Source: Akebia trifoliata (lineage: Eukaryota; Streptophyta; Magnoliopsida; Ranunculales; Lardizabalaceae). Taken from it: a DNA stretch of 64,000 nucleotides. The position numbers and the translations under genes were made by a program. Where the stretch lies: contig CM030715.1 of assembly GCA_017979445.1 (NCBI GenBank), positions 30,539,090 to 30,603,089 on the forward strand, given 5' to 3'. The notes beneath the pieces were generated by a model. The model was given only the letters and a program-made list of their open reading frames with translations, was not told where the DNA came from and ran no database searches. Numbering within the stretch: position 1 is the first letter of the stretch; every line of letters begins with the position of its first letter. Positions 1-13,100 of the stretch are shown in pieces.

Positions 1-352
1 GTGGCGTTTGGCAACCAATGTTAGGGAGCCAACACGTTTGTTCTATGTGGTTTAAAAGTTTCAGATTAAGCTTATTTTTGTGAGGATGATCAATATGGTG
101 AGGAGATCATCCTCGCCAAAAATCATCAAAAACTGAAATTTCTAAGTCTATCAAAAGTGTTTTACAAATTTTTGATAAAAAGTTGACAGTTCATAATTCT
201 AAACTACTTTTGATGGCCTTTGAAGTTTCATATTCGACTGATTTTTTGTGAGGATATCATAGAGATCATCATCACGAAACATCAGCTCAATTCAAAACTT
301 TTAAGCCACATAGGACAAACGTGTTGACTCCCTAATGTTGGCTACGAGCCTG
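1..352. mobile_element. Palindromic foldback MITE (copy A)
   Basis: The two ends are long inverted repeats: agggagccaacacgtttg near 15 is mirrored by caaacgtgttgactccct near 324-341, and the similarity continues inward through the aagttt/aaactt stretch. Inside are two nested hairpins built on gaggatgatc..gatcatcctc (about 80-120 and 240-280). No coding sequence is present. The same hairpin core recurs at 26.8, 58.5, 59.9, 60.7 and 62.1 kb. The left end is very close to the window edge, so the target duplication cannot be judged. Confidence 0.7.
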
Positions 353-784
353 ACTCTATATATATTTTGACATGTGTGTAATTCCCCTCTATTTTTGTAT
401 CTCTCCAACTAGGTCGATCTTAGGGGTAAAATTGATCCATGTGTTTGTCCACAACATAGTCCGAAATCACCAATTAGGAATAGAAGACATTACTCAATAA
501 TAACTAATACTACCTGAATGCATGTCATCTCAAGATTCATGTTGAGTAGGGGTAGGAGCATGACTTGTGCAAAACGATTTGATATGTTAAATGTGGTACC
601 CACTGGATATTGTCTTATTCAAGAGACATTAGATTTTCAGTCTATATTGTGACATATCCCCATCTACTCATTGGAGTGGTATCCTTCGTTGGATGGGATG
701 ATTGTCCAAAAACATAATTTAAGAAGAAAACCCCAAAAACAGAAAATCATAAATTCAAAAGATTGTGAGATTGGTCAGGATAGA
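353..784. other. Intergenic, nothing recognised
   Basis: AT-rich sequence with no supportable reading frame, RNA gene or repeat that I can identify. Confidence 0.5.
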
Positions 785-1060
785 TCAATCCCACTCCAGC
801 TATTGTTGTGGAGTATAAATGTTCCACTCCAACTACAAATTAGTGAGGTCCACACTACCCCTCTTTTTCGTCCTTCCTCTTCACTCTTTCCAATTTTATT
901 ATTTTTCCTCTCTCCCTCCATTGTCCAAAACTATCCCTCCAATTTTACTATCTTCCTTCATTTACCCATTTTTTCAATAATACACCTCTAACTTTACCAA
1001 CTTTCTTCTTGTATCCCTTTAACCCAAAGAGGATGCTTGTGCTATGGGTGCAGGCAAACT
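785..1060 (+). repeat. Dispersed repeat, second copy in the TPP leader
   Basis: A pyrimidine-rich non-coding block with a run close to aatacacctctaactttac. The reverse complement of about 37040-37320, in the leader of the TPP gene, is clearly similar over its length (tggagtataaa.. then ..cctctaactttac.. then ..ccctttaaccc). The 106-codon open frame across this block is low complexity and is not treated as a gene. The family is unknown; it may be a solo LTR or MITE fragment. Confidence 0.55.
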
Positions 1061-1305
1061 CAAGTGTTTTATACATTAGAAAAGGATGAGGATCAGAAGG
1101 ATTTTATGGTGTTTTATGAAAGAGACTTTTATTCTAACTTTAAGAATATGAGACTTTTTTAGAGTAACAGGTGACAACAACAATGAAGAAGGAAACATTA
1201 ACAAGAAATTTGGGCATGAAGCATTGGTCACAATGACGTGTTTGTGTTTGAAGGAAAAATTGCTCGACAATAGTCATTATCATTGAAGTCTTATTCCAAT
1301 GATTT

Positions 1306-2217
1306 GAGATCAACCAAATACATATATGTGGATGGGTAATTACATTCGGTGATGTGGACTAATAAGAAACTTCCACGTAACAGTTCAAGGTAAAAGAAGG
1401 GTGAGTCACGAAAGGCACGTGCTTCTCTTCCGACCATAACCCACTCAACATATGAGAGATTTAGTCGAGATACCCGCCTATCCACTCAGTGATCCCTTTG
1501 AAGGATTCAACTTGAGTGACACGTGGCAAAGCCTAAGACACTCAAATGGTCACAACCGCGTAGTTAGTTAGTTAAGGAAAAATTATGAAAATGACAAGGG
1601 AATCTGAGGTGATCACCACTAGACATATTTAGTGGTCTTTGGATTTTAAATACAAAGTATTCACAAATTGATTAAGTAAGTAATCTTCTTAGAAAGAATT
1701 GAATTTAATAATCATAATCAAGGAGACAAGGATGGAATGATTTTGATTATAAAAGATAATGAGATCAACCAAATACATATATGTGGATGGGTAATTACAT
1801 TCGGTGATGTGGACTAATAAGAAACTTCCACGTAACAGTTAAGGTAAAAGAAGGGTGAGTCAAGAAAGGCACGTGCTTCATCCTTTCAGACAATAACCAC
1901 ACTCAACATATGAGAGATTTAGTCGAGATACCCGCCTATCCACTCAGCTGATCCCTTTGAAGGATTCAACTTGAGTGACACGTGGCAAAGCCTAAGAAAC
2001 TCAAATGGTCACAACCGAGTAGTTAGTTAGTTAAGAAAAAATTATGAAAATGACAAGGGAATCTGAGTGATCACAATAGAACATATTTAGTGGTCTTTGG
2101 ATTTTAAATACAAAGTATTCACAAATTGATTAAGTAAGTAATTATTATTAGAAAGAATTTAATACATCACATAATCAAGGAGACAAGGATGGAATGATTT
2201 TGATTATAAAAGATAAT
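1306..2217. repeat. Two-copy tandem duplication, unit about 455 bp
   Basis: Copy 1 is 1306-1760 and copy 2 is 1761-2217. Both begin gagatcaaccaaatacatat and end gattataaaagataat, and they differ only by scattered substitutions and short indels, so the duplication is fairly recent. The unit contains a cacgtggc core (ABRE/G-box-like) but no credible ORF. Confidence 0.9.
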
Positions 2218-2483
2218 GAGTATCTGCAAGATTTTCATAGAAAAAGTTACTAATCAAATAAGGACTCTTGGAGTTGTACTATGTAAATAAGAGGTTCGTC
2301 GTAGAGGTAAAGGACTTTTGATTTAATCTTTAACTCAATCATTCTTAATTTTACTAATTTGATCGTTAAAGGAATTTGATCTAGGAAATCCTCTCAACTT
2401 TTGATATAAAACAAGATAGAGGTCTTCATCGAAGTTTAAGTCTAAATGTTAGGTAATTCTTTTTACCTATACTATCTAATAAG

Positions 2484-4271
2484 TGTAGACATTAGATTTT
2501 AGAGTCTGAAGATCTCTACTACTTGGATTTTTGGAGTCGTCACCATTATTTAAAAAAAAAAAAAAAAAGGTATGAATGACCCTTCGGAAAGTAATTTTTG
2601 AAAAATTATTTTTCATTTGTAGTGACTCTTGTATGAATAAAAGCTATTGGTCCACCATAGATCTAAGTAAATGATCTATATTAAGGAGTAAGAAAGGTGT
2701 TAAGCACCCTATTTCCTCTATTATTGGTGGAAACCTTGAATTCGATTGATTTTGGACAGTAAATAAAAAAGTTGAAAAATCGATTTGTACTTCCTTATTA
2801 AGGAAGAAGATATGTCTATACTTTTGGATAATCTTAAAATATGTAGACTCTTCGATCAAGGGCCATTTTTATAAGGAAATGGTTTAATGCCTTGATCCCA
2901 AAACGTTTTGTGGTGTGTGTACTAGTGTAAGGTATTTTTAGAGAATATTTTGAAAAGGTTTTTCAATATCTACCCTTTCGATCAAATCAAAGCCCAACTT
3001 ACCAGAAGTAGAGGAAGGTTTCCATCACATCTTAAGGTTGATCTAGAGAACATAAAATAAAGAAAGGGGAGAAGTAAAGGAGGAAAAATTTGAGGAGAGA
3101 GAAGAGGGGGAATTATTCATTTATTTGTATCCACACCCTACCTTGTTCTTCTTTTTCTTTGGTCTTTCTTCTTAACCTTCAAGTGATAAGCCTTGATCTC
3201 AGTCTTGATGTGTTACATGTGTGGGATTTGTTAATGGTTTAACGGTATAAGTGTAGAGGTTATGAGTGGGAGAGGGTTGAGTATTGAGAGAATGTGAGAC
3301 TTGGTAAGAGGTTCAAGTCTTAGGGGTTGAAGCTTTACAGGAATTTCAAGACTTGAAGGGAATTATGGTAAGAATAAGGAGGTATTTATAGGACTTTGAG
3401 AATGACTTTTAGGGATAAAATGAGGTGAAAAAATGAAAAAGGGAAGAATAGTGTGAGGTTTGTTTATGGTGTGTGTAAATTAAGGGTGATGGAAGGGTAT
3501 TGATCCAAATGGATTGAATCTTGCAACTTATTTGGGTCGGGTGTTAAATGAGTTGAATAAAGTGAACTTTGATTAGAAGAATGAAGGGTGTAAGATGGTG
3601 GTTATTAATTTTTTTGGGAAGGTGGAGGATATGGGGACATGTGTCAAAGAGGTGTGGGGGCATATGTGTGTTAGGTGAGTTAATTAAGGAAAATGGGTGT
3701 GGAAGTGACTTGTGATAAAAGATTTAGAGAGAATAATGGGGGTATGTTATGATATGGGTGTGGGTCTAGATGCAGGTAAAATGATTTTTTTAGAAAAGGG
3801 TAATGTGGTTGGTAAATGGATTAAGGAGGTAGGTTGTGGTGGTAACATGTGTCCCATTGCGATGATCATTGGTGATTGGTTATGATTCTTAGGTTTGTGT
3901 TAAGATTTGGGCTTAGGATACTGGTTTTATATCCATTGGACTTAAAGGTTGGGTTATGAGTTATATTGGATTGGATTGGATTTATGGTTGGTCTAAGCCT
4001 ACTGGGCTTAGGGGTTAGGTTGGATTTATTAGGTTAGGTTTGGGTTTAATTTGATTGGGTTGAGAAGTGAGGTGGTGAAGGTATATGTTTATGATGGGAG
4101 GTTGTCCATATTTAGACTATAGGCCAAGCAAAGAAGCCCTAGACCATTATTTGAATAAAATAAGTAATTTTTGAAGATTTGGACCCTTAAGCCCGTTGAT
4201 GATTTTTTTAATAAACATATATATTTTTGAGTCATTTTCGAGTTGGACCCCTTTAAATTGGGGTGTCTACA
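2484..4271 (+). mobile_element. Solo-LTR-like element, 1.8 kb, 5 bp target duplication
   Basis: The element begins tgtagaca (2484) and ends tgtctaca (4271), so it has the TG..CA ends and short inverted termini of an LTR. It is flanked by a perfect 5 bp direct repeat, ataag, at 2479-2483 and 4272-4276. Near its start it has ttggagtcgtcacc, and further in ggtgttaagcaccc; I associate such motifs with Tat/Ogre-type Gypsy elements, from memory. No retroviral-type protein frame is visible, so it is either a solo LTR or a non-coding derivative. Orientation is assigned only from those motifs. Confidence 0.75.
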
Positions 4272-4592
4272 ATAAGTTTATTGATTTTTTTAATGTTTGA
4301 AATCTATAAAATATTGTTTATTTATTTTATAGAAAATTATTAATTTAGCACTATAATTCGGTGGATTTTAACCCAACTTGATGATATCCGAGTCAATTAT
4401 ATCAACTTTCCGCGTTGACTCAGAGAGTTGCTTCAAACGAATTTTAGAGTTGGGTCACCAGAAATAACCGACCGACTCTCTCCAAGTCATCCGAGTTCCG
4501 AGTCGTCGTTTTATACCTAAGACCTTAAACCCTGAAAATGAAAAAAAAAAAACATAAAAACATTAGAAGCATGAGTAGGGAGTGGATCCCCT

Positions 4593-6368
4593 ATGAACAG
4601 AGCAAGAGTGGAAGAAGTAGTGGCAATCGAAGAAGAAGAATTCTTAGCATCACTGCTTCAAAAATGTCCAAACATGAGAGTCCTCCGCCAAATCCACACC
4701 CGTCTCCTCAAATCCACTCTCCCCTTCTCCTCCAAATCCTACGCTTTAAGCAAAATCGTTGGCTTCTGTGCACTCTCCTCTCTGGGCGACATCCACTACG
4801 CCCGAACTGTTTTCTCCCAAATCCCAAACCCAAACATATTTTCCTGGAATTCTATGATCCGGGGTTGCTCCCAAATCCTAAACGCATCCAAAGAACCTAT
4901 CTTTCTCTATAAAAGATTGATTAAACGTGGTTACCCGAACCCAAACAGTTTCACATTAGCATTCGTTCTCAAAGCTTGCGCAACTGTTTCAGCTTTTCAA
5001 GAAGGTGGGCAGATTCATTCCCATGTTTTCAAACACGGGTTGGATTCAAGCCAGTTTGTGCAAACCGCATTGGTGAATTTCTATGCGAAATGCGAAGAAA
5101 TTGGTTTAGCAAGAAACATGTTTGATGAAATTCCTGAGAGAAATTTGATTGCTTGGAGCACGATGATTAGTGGTTATGCTAGAATTGGGTTTGTTAATGA
5201 GGCTTTGAGTCTGTTTAGAGAGATGCAGAAGGCGGAGATTAGTCCGGACGAGGTTACCATGGTTAGTGTGATCACTGCTTGTGCGACGTCCGGGGCATTG
5301 GATTTGGGTAAATGGATACATGCATTTATCGATAAACATGTCATTGTTGTCGATCTCGTGCTCAGTACTGCACTTGTTAATATGTATGCTAAATGCGGGT
5401 GCATCGAAAGAGCGAAAAAAGTGTTTGATGAAATGCCTGACAGAGATACCAAAGCTTGGAGTTCAATGATTGTGGGGTTAGCAATTCATGGGCTTGCTGA
5501 GGAAGCATTAGAGGTATTCTCTAGGATGCAAGAAGCCAATGTGAGACCTAATCAGGTAACTTTTATAGGTGTTTTATCCGCTTGTGCCCATAGCGGGTTG
5601 GTATCCGAGGGCCAGAGATATTGGTCAAATATGCTTGAATTTGGAATTGAGCCATTGATGGAGCATTATGGGTGCATGGTAGATCTACTTTGCCGAGCTG
5701 GACTTATCGAAGAGGCATATAGGTTTGTCGAGACCATGCCCATTATACCGAATCCAATTATTTGGAGAACTTTGTTAGTGGGTTGCAAGAAGAAAGGTGG
5801 CTCAGGAAAACTGGAGATTGTTGCCGAGCGGCTACTTGAACTAGAGCCACTCAACCCGGAAAATTATGTGCTCTTGTCCAACCTATATGCATCGAGTTCT
5901 CAGTGGGAGAAAGTAAGTGATGTGAGGAAGAAAATGAAGGAGAATGGAATCAAAGGGATTCCTGGCTGTAGTTCGATCGAGTTTGATGGGTTTGTACATG
6001 AATTTGTGGTGGGTGACAGATCACACCCAGAGATAAAGGAGATATGGGAAGTGTTGAGGGACATAGCGGAGCGGGTTCGTCGTGCTGGGCACGATCCATG
6101 GACATCGGCTGTTTTACATGATGTGGGAGAGGAAGAGAAAGAAGGGGCTCTTTGTGAGCATAGTGAGAGGTTGGCTATTGCATATGGACTATTGAAGATG
6201 AAAGCTTCAGTGGTGATTCGAGTGGTGAAGAACCTGAGAGTGTGTGGGGATTGCCATGAAGTGACAAAGATCATAAGCAAAATTTACGAACGAGAGATCA
6301 TTGTTAGGGATCGTGTTCGATTCCATAGGTTTGTTGATGGGACTTGTTCTTGTAAGGATTATTGGTGA
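4593..6368 (+). CDS. PLS-class pentatricopeptide repeat protein with E and DYW domains
   Basis: An intronless frame of 591 codons. Proteins of this class are organelle-targeted, bind one RNA site through their repeats and deaminate C to U with the DYW domain. Tandem repeats fill roughly residues 50-390, with typical phrases such as NLIAWSTMISGYARIGFVNE and ALVNMYAKCG. The E/E+ region (about 390-470) contains NYVLLSNLYASSSQWEKV. The DYW domain carries the zinc and catalytic motif HSE at 523-525, CGDCH at 551-555 and the terminal triplet DYW at 589-591, so it looks complete. I see no clear presequence; the N-terminus is short and acidic, so mitochondrion versus plastid is undecided. The start is the first ATG of this frame; another ATG at 4572 opens a different frame. 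The edited site cannot be read from sequence alone. Confidence 0.95.
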   Translation: MNRARVEEVVAIEEEEFLASLLQKCPNMRVLRQIHTRLLKSTLPFSSKSYALSKIVGFCALSSLGDIHYARTVFSQIPNPNIFSWNSMIRGCSQILNASKEPIFLYKRLIKRGYPNPNSFTLAFVLKACATVSAFQEGGQIHSHVFKHGLDSSQFVQTALVNFYAKCEEIGLARNMFDEIPERNLIAWSTMISGYARIGFVNEALSLFREMQKAEISPDEVTMVSVITACATSGALDLGKWIHAFIDKHVIVVDLVLSTALVNMYAKCGCIERAKKVFDEMPDRDTKAWSSMIVGLAIHGLAEEALEVFSRMQEANVRPNQVTFIGVLSACAHSGLVSEGQRYWSNMLEFGIEPLMEHYGCMVDLLCRAGLIEEAYRFVETMPIIPNPIIWRTLLVGCKKKGGSGKLEIVAERLLELEPLNPENYVLLSNLYASSSQWEKVSDVRKKMKENGIKGIPGCSSIEFDGFVHEFVVGDRSHPEIKEIWEVLRDIAERVRRAGHDPWTSAVLHDVGEEEKEGALCEHSERLAIAYGLLKMKASVVIRVVKNLRVCGDCHEVTKIISKIYEREIIVRDRVRFHRFVDGTCSCKDYW

Positions 6369-9300
6369 TTGGTAATTTTCTATAGGTTTTTCAATTGTTA
6401 TTTATTTTTTGTACTTAACAAATATTTTTCCAAAAAATTGAAACAATTTTTATATATTTGAGATAAAGAAGCCTAATAGATGTTTTGTCAATCGTTAGAA
6501 TCTCTTATATTACCAGACTAATGAGAACATGTTGAGTTGAGTAGGTTGAAGAAAATGGGTTTTAGACTAATCAGATCGGGCCATATTCAATCAGGATATG
6601 ATAGATTCATAATCGATCCCATATGTTAATAATTCAAAACCTTGATCCCATATGTTAATAATTCAAAACCTTACCGATACTCAAATCTATGATCCAAATC
6701 CTTCAAAGTTATCGGATCAGGTTTGACCAAATTTTGGGTTTGATCCGAGCCATTATCAATATAGCTCCATGGGGAGGGAGGACAAGATCCCTAATCAATT
6801 TTATGGAATCACTTATCCAGCCAGATATGAGCCTATCTCGATCAAAGGTGGTTAGTACCGAGCGATATCAATGCCCAACTATGTTGGATAAGATAGGGTT
6901 TAGTATGGCCCATCCCTGCCCATTAACCCCCCTACCGAGAGTGTACATTCAGTTCTGGAACCCAACCCGATTTTTCATGTACGGATCGGGTATACATGGA
7001 ACTGGAACTGAACCCACTATTTTCTGGTATGGGTAAGTAGCAAAGGGTATATTCATAACCTACCCAAACCCGATTTTTTGAGTACAGATTGAGACATATA
7101 ATAAATATATCAAATTTAAAATTTTAAAATATTATAAGTTATATAAATAGGTTAGTTTACTTTAAAGTTTAAATCTAATAAAATGATTAAATTTTTTTAA
7201 TCATATAAATACTTTAGTTTCTAAACTAAAGTTCAAATTTATAAATATATAAATTTTACATTAAAAAATTTTATATAAAAAAAAAATAGAGTGTATTAAT
7301 CTAAATAATAATAGTCAAAAAATAAATCATATATAGAAATAAATCTCAATATGAACGGTATTATGACTGGTTTTTTTTTTTTGGGAGGGGGGGGGGGGTT
7401 GTTGTTGAATTTTTCGACTATCAGGTACGATTTTGGGTAACGAGTATCAGGTACAGATAATTGGTAAAAAATGGGCCGGGTTCTAGGTACTTGAAATCAT
7501 AGCCAAACCGGACAAAGCCACGTTCGATCCGGTTTGGGTTTTGGTTTCAGGGTGGATTTGGGCATGCTTTTGGACCAGGTTCAGGCGGGTAACATGGTAC
7601 CAAATAACTTGTCAATTTTATTTAAAATAACTTGGTTAGTGCCACCAAATATTGTATGCTGATATATTTAAAAAGGTAATAAAGACAGTGCTTTATATAT
7701 AAATATAATTGAATATTCTCTATCACTTCAGAAACCTACTTCCAAACTACAATTAATGCAAATTGATCACAATCTTGACTATCTCCTTTGGTTGAGATCA
7801 TCTACATTGCTTATAAGCATTCATTTCTTATCTACATTACCATCTCCACACATGAATTTGTATTTAAAAGATGTGATACCTTTGTGGTCCACCTTATGTT
7901 TAAAACCAAATCTTGGACCATTCCTTCAATAAATAAAAATGAAATTTTGTATTTGAAATATGTTACTATACTCATTAGTTTGAAATAATTTTTTGGCTAA
8001 TCCAATGTGTTATCAAAAGAAAAAGATGGCTGCAAGGTAAGGAGAAGTAGTTGTGGGAGGATTTTAATGTTTCCTAGTCTACAATCCTTTGTTGGTCCTC
8101 TATCCTTATAAGGTTACCATCCCAACCTTTTCTTCTTCTGCTATTATATGTATATTTCGATGATCAAGTCATTGAACAATTCAACATAATTACATATAAA
8201 ATTTTTAGAGGCTATGTATCTCTAAATAATTGTGCACCCCCTTTTATAGTCAAGTATATGTCTGGATAGGGATAGCAATTTTGCTCTGCCCCGCCCTAAT
8301 CCGCCCCTATAGGGTGGGATTTTCACTATTTTAAATGATTATGGTATTGCAAAATAAAAATTGATTCGATTTCAAGGGGTATGATTTTGATATACCTCGT
8401 CTTGTCCCGATTATATAAATATATATATAGATTCAAACCTCCACCATTGTTCTTTTACTTATTAACATTAAAAATAGGCAAGGGGGGCATAGAAAAACTA
8501 TTAGGGGGTGGGGATGGGTCATAAAAATCAGACCTAATTCAAGGTCGGGTGAGTTTAGGCCAAACAAATATAATTAAGGACGAGTTTAGTTAAACTTTGC
8601 CGTTGTCGTTACCATCTTTATGTTTGGGACTACTTCCTTATCCAATCAAAGGATAAATAATACACATAAATCATAAATACCTTTGCAAAAGTTTTTTTTA
8701 TTTATTTATTTTTATAATTGGTTGTCCTTATAAATAATAGACTAAGCCAATATTTAAGCTTTGCCCAGTCCATAGATCATGATCTTGTCTAAAGACTAGT
8801 CCTGGGACATGTGCAACGTCCACATATCACACACAATAAGTAAGTGAGGGCGTGCCCTCACAAATGATCCCTAAAGATTAATGCTCATATTGGATATTAT
8901 ATTCATGATCTACATACATTAATAGCTTATTAATCAAAAAGTCCTATTGAGAAACCCCTCTAAGTTACCTTTGCAGAAGTTACGTGATTTGCAAAATGCT
9001 TATTTGCGTAAGACCCGGAAGCTGAGCTGCATTGTTTTTCACGATGATGTGGGAATGTAAAGGATTTCGACTTTGTAAATCTAGTACCAAGTCATACGTC
9101 TAGGAGCCATCACCTAATGTGTAAAAATGTACGTTTCATGGTGGAAGTCGTCACAAAGTGAGCACCGAGGACATTAAATTAGGGAAGAGGATTGCTTAGG
9201 GGCACAAAAACATTATGGAGTTTGATGATATGTTATGATCCTAAAGAGATATAGACTCTACTTTTTGCACTACTAGTACTACCACCAAGTCTGATGATAC

Positions 9301-9870
9301 GTTAGGATCGGCTTATGATTATGACCCGTCTGGCGGTTCTTATCTACACAAACCAAGTAGCCCATTAGGGCCCATCTTTTGTAATACAGAATCCTCAATT
9401 ATTTATTATACATTAAATGATGGTGGGGCCACGATTTGAAAGCTTTAACATTTGAACTGCTTTATAGCTAGCTCGCTAGTATGAGTATTCTGCACCCAAG
9501 TACTCCAGTTTGGCAAAATTGACTTTAGGGGGATAAAGTTTGCTACCCTATGACAATTAAAAATTTGATATATTTAACCCGTTTCAAGTACCACGTGGCA
9601 AGTTTTGTTTTGTTTTTTTTTCATCTTAGGCTTACTTTCTCATGAATATTTGACTATTTTTTTTCATCAGGTTTGATTAAGAGTGAGTGATGAAAATATG
9701 GCTGTAAAGTTACTGATGTTGTTAGTTGGTGGGATAGGTTCACCAAGAATACGCCAAATACCAACGGTTCACTACATCTGTCTCATTACATGCCACGTGA
9801 CATAAGAAATTAACTACCTACACGAATCCCGAGGTCTACAACTACAATAAATTTTCGACACGTGCTGAAA
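6369..9870. other. Intergenic: decayed repeats, no gene
   Basis: No supportable gene. A 35 bp phrase (gatcccatatgttaataatt..) is directly repeated at about 6616 and 6643. From about 6940 to 7570 the sequence is rich in cggtttggg/aacccgat-type motifs around a T-run and a long G-run (7371-7398), suggesting a decayed non-autonomous transposon. At 8260-8600 there is a gccccgccc-type repeat. At about 8795-8870 there is a reverse-strand relative of the blocks at 59400-59520 and 62205-62328. Confidence 0.5.
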
Positions 9871-9877
9871 TACTCTT

Positions 9878-10182
9878 GAGAGAGAGAGAGAGAGAGAGGC
9901 CATTGTGTTGGAGCTTCCGCTCGTTGGGTTTGGCGACACGTTCATCTCTCCTTCGGAGACTTCGAAGCTTCGAAAAAGCCTCAAAATTGTCTCTCTCTGT
10001 TCTTTGATTTCTCCCTTCTTTGCTTATCCGTTTCTACCTCTCTTTCTATATCTATCTACCTCTCTCTCTCATGGGTTCTCTCCTCAACTTCTTTCACATT
10101 CTCTCTCTCACCTATTTAAGCTTGAGATCTTGATCTTCATCTCCTCTCTCTCTCTTTATATATCTTTTGTGGGTAAGTTTAG
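9878..10182 (+). promoter_or_regulatory. KASIII leader with (GA)n and CT-rich tract
   Basis: A (GA)n run at 9878-9898 is followed by a CT-rich stretch up to the ATG at 10183. GA/CT-rich core promoters and leaders are common in plant housekeeping genes. A cacgtg G-box core lies just upstream at about 9860. The 142-codon frame crossing the leader is low complexity and out of frame with KASIII. The transcription start is inferred, not seen. Confidence 0.5.
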
Positions 10183-13100
10183 ATGGCCAATGCATATGGG
10201 TTCGTTTCTCCTTCAACTCCCACTCCTCTTAGACAGAGAAATATATCTTCTTTTGGTCTTTCTCGATCTGGGTTCTACCCGTTTGAAAGAATTACTAAGA
10301 GAGTACTCAGTTGTAGCGCCGTTGAAGGTATAGAGAAACACGCCCATGGACCTTCCCCTTCTGAATCTCGCATACCCAGGTGCGTTTTCTTCCAATTTTC
10401 TTCTTATTGAGTCTCATTTATTGGTGTATTTGTGGTTTTAGGATCATTAATGAGCTTCGTTTTTGGTGCATTCGAATTGGGGATATTTTGGAATCATTTC
10501 TGTTTGATGGATATATCTGTTAGGGAGTATTCAACTTATAATTTATCTGAACATGGCATTTTGGTTGATTTCGGATCACAATCTGTAGTTTCTTTAGGAA
10601 TTTATTTGGAAATGTCGATTGGGTAAAAGCCGTCATTGTTCTTGGGCCGAATTACAATGAAATAACTTCACTTACTAGGAAAAAAAACCTAAATTTGAGA
10701 TCTTGAAGAACTAAGAAAGGAGCTCAATAAAAAAAGGGATGTTACTTGATCAAACGTCCAACTGAACATGGTGTCGAAATTTTAAATATGCATTTACAAA
10801 TAATCGATCCAAAATTAATAAGAATTTGACCCAAATATGATTCCAAATAGTAAAACTTCAATAATTTGAATTTATTTGAGTGGGGAAAAAAGAGAGGTAA
10901 TAAGAATATTTATGGTCTGGTCCCCGCTATTAAATGTTCATATTGCTATCATTTCAATAACACTTTGAGGTGATCTTGTAATCATTAATCCTATTTCGTA
11001 TGTGGCAATATTATCGAATACCATGGAAATGATGGCATTCGGTCATTCTAGTGAGTTCCTCAATGGCTCTTTATATTCTTATGATTGCTAATTCTTGTTG
11101 AACATAGTAGAGATGAAGATGTTGAGACAGATCAGTGGATGGAAAACCAAGAGAAAATGATAAATAAACGCACTTGTGAAATGTAGGTGTAGCCCAATAT
11201 GCGGTAAATTAAGGATAGGTTGATTGAGATGGTTTGCTCATGTGCAACAACTAACCAGTAACGGCCTTGTTGGAAGGAACATGCAAGTTGAATGGTCAAA
11301 GAAGAGTGTCATGAAGACCAAAAAGGATGTAAAGTGAGGTAGTAAGATTCAATTTGAATGGAGGAATGTGATTTGTACACCCGACCCTAGATTTTGAAGA
11401 TAAGGCTTTGATGATGGTAATTATTGATTCTTGTGGACTGAAGAGAGTGGTTGGTTTCTACTTTAAGCTTACATGGGTTTTTCATTAGTAACTTTTGAAT
11501 GCTCTTGTGAATGCTCGGTTAAGTTGACCTGATTTGCACATGTTCTACTTTCGTTGATATCCCTTGCATCAAGTTTGACCATCTATTTTTTTTTTATAAG
11601 TAAGTTTGACCATCTATTAACCCCAAGGGGTTGGCCTAGTGGCAAGCCGAGCCTTGATAAGCTCCTCAGGAACAGTAGGTCAAGTGTTCGAAACCCCACG
11701 AAGCAATGAATTCCTTGGGGGCACCCTCCAGGGTCTGGTTGACCCTCGACTCAACCAATTGCACGTAAGACTTTCTGAGGGGGCGGTGTGTGTGTGACCA
11801 TGGGATTAGTCTCACCTGAAGGGTGGGGATACCCACGATAAGCAAGAAAAAAGGGTTTGACCATCTATAAAATGCGGTTGAAAAGACAAGGGTTATGTAC
11901 TAGTTACATGTTAAGGTGCTAACGTTAAGGATCCTGTGAATGGAAAGCAAACCAACCATCTTTAGCCATTATTCCAGTAATTGATCTTCAATATTCAATT
12001 TTATTTTCTGGAATTTTTCTTCCTATACCTAACTGGAACTGCCTAAGGACCTAAAAATGTGACTTGGGCAAACCATGGTGTAGGAATACACGTAGAAATC
12101 ATAGAAAACATAGCAAAAGCATTGTTCGCAAAGAAGTTTGAACATGCCAAAAAAGGGGGAATTGTGAAATATTTTTCTGAATGTAAGTTTTCACAAAGAA
12201 TTTGAAATTAAAATTTATCTGAAAAAGTTTTATATACGTTGGAGATCTTATGATTTAAAGTCGTATAAGCGCATGTCATGTAACATCTTCTCCAGGTGTG
12301 TGCATGAAATTGTTTACTTGCATTTAAAAGATAGAATTTTTTTTAATAGGAAACTGTGTTTAAAATATATATTTGATAGATAGGTGTGTTTGGAATATGT
12401 TTACATGTTTTCAAGTTTTTTAACATTTCTATCTCCATCTCTATCTTCATCAGTTTGAATTTGTTTCGCGGGAACTAGAGCATCACTGAGTTTGATGATA
12501 CACTTGTTTGTATGACTTGAACTTTAGTTTTCCTTTCGTACATTTAATGAGAAGTTTTTGACAGACTTGTTAGTCAAGGGTGCAAGCTGGTTGGATGTGG
12601 CTCGGCGGTGCCTAGTCTAATGGTTTCAAATGACGATCTAACAAATATTGTTGAAACTTCTGATGAATGGATAGCTGTTCGCACTGGGATTCGTAATCGG
12701 CGAATTCTGTCAGGTAGCTTCTTTCTCAATGCATACCACTCCCTTCCTTCTGTCCTTTTATCTTTTACTGGGAAAAGTGACAAAATGTACAAAATAACAA
12801 AACTCCTCTGCTGCACTCTTTAGAGGCCATGTGGTAGCATGCAAACATATAAGGGCATTGAGATCCGATACATAATCATCCAATACATAAGTTATTTTCT
12901 AGACCTTTGGCCACATGTTTTTATTTCCCAAGATATAAAGTAAGGGTTTTAGATTGTTTTCATATCTTGCCATCCCTAGGAGAGACCAATCTAATTGTGG
13001 CCCCAGGTATCCTTACGTTATCCTTTCTCCACAATGCTCAACATTTGAGTCTCTCATTATGAACTTTGTTTCAATGTAAACATTTTTTTTTTCCTTTTGG

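Noticed and set aside
4538..4912. 124-codon frame overlapping the PPR start
   Set aside because: It is a shifted frame over the PPR N-terminus, Pro/Ser-rich by composition and without domain features; the PPR frame explains the region.
9905..10333. 142-codon frame in front of KASIII
   Set aside because: Runs through the CT-rich leader in another frame; Leu/Ser low complexity, no family.
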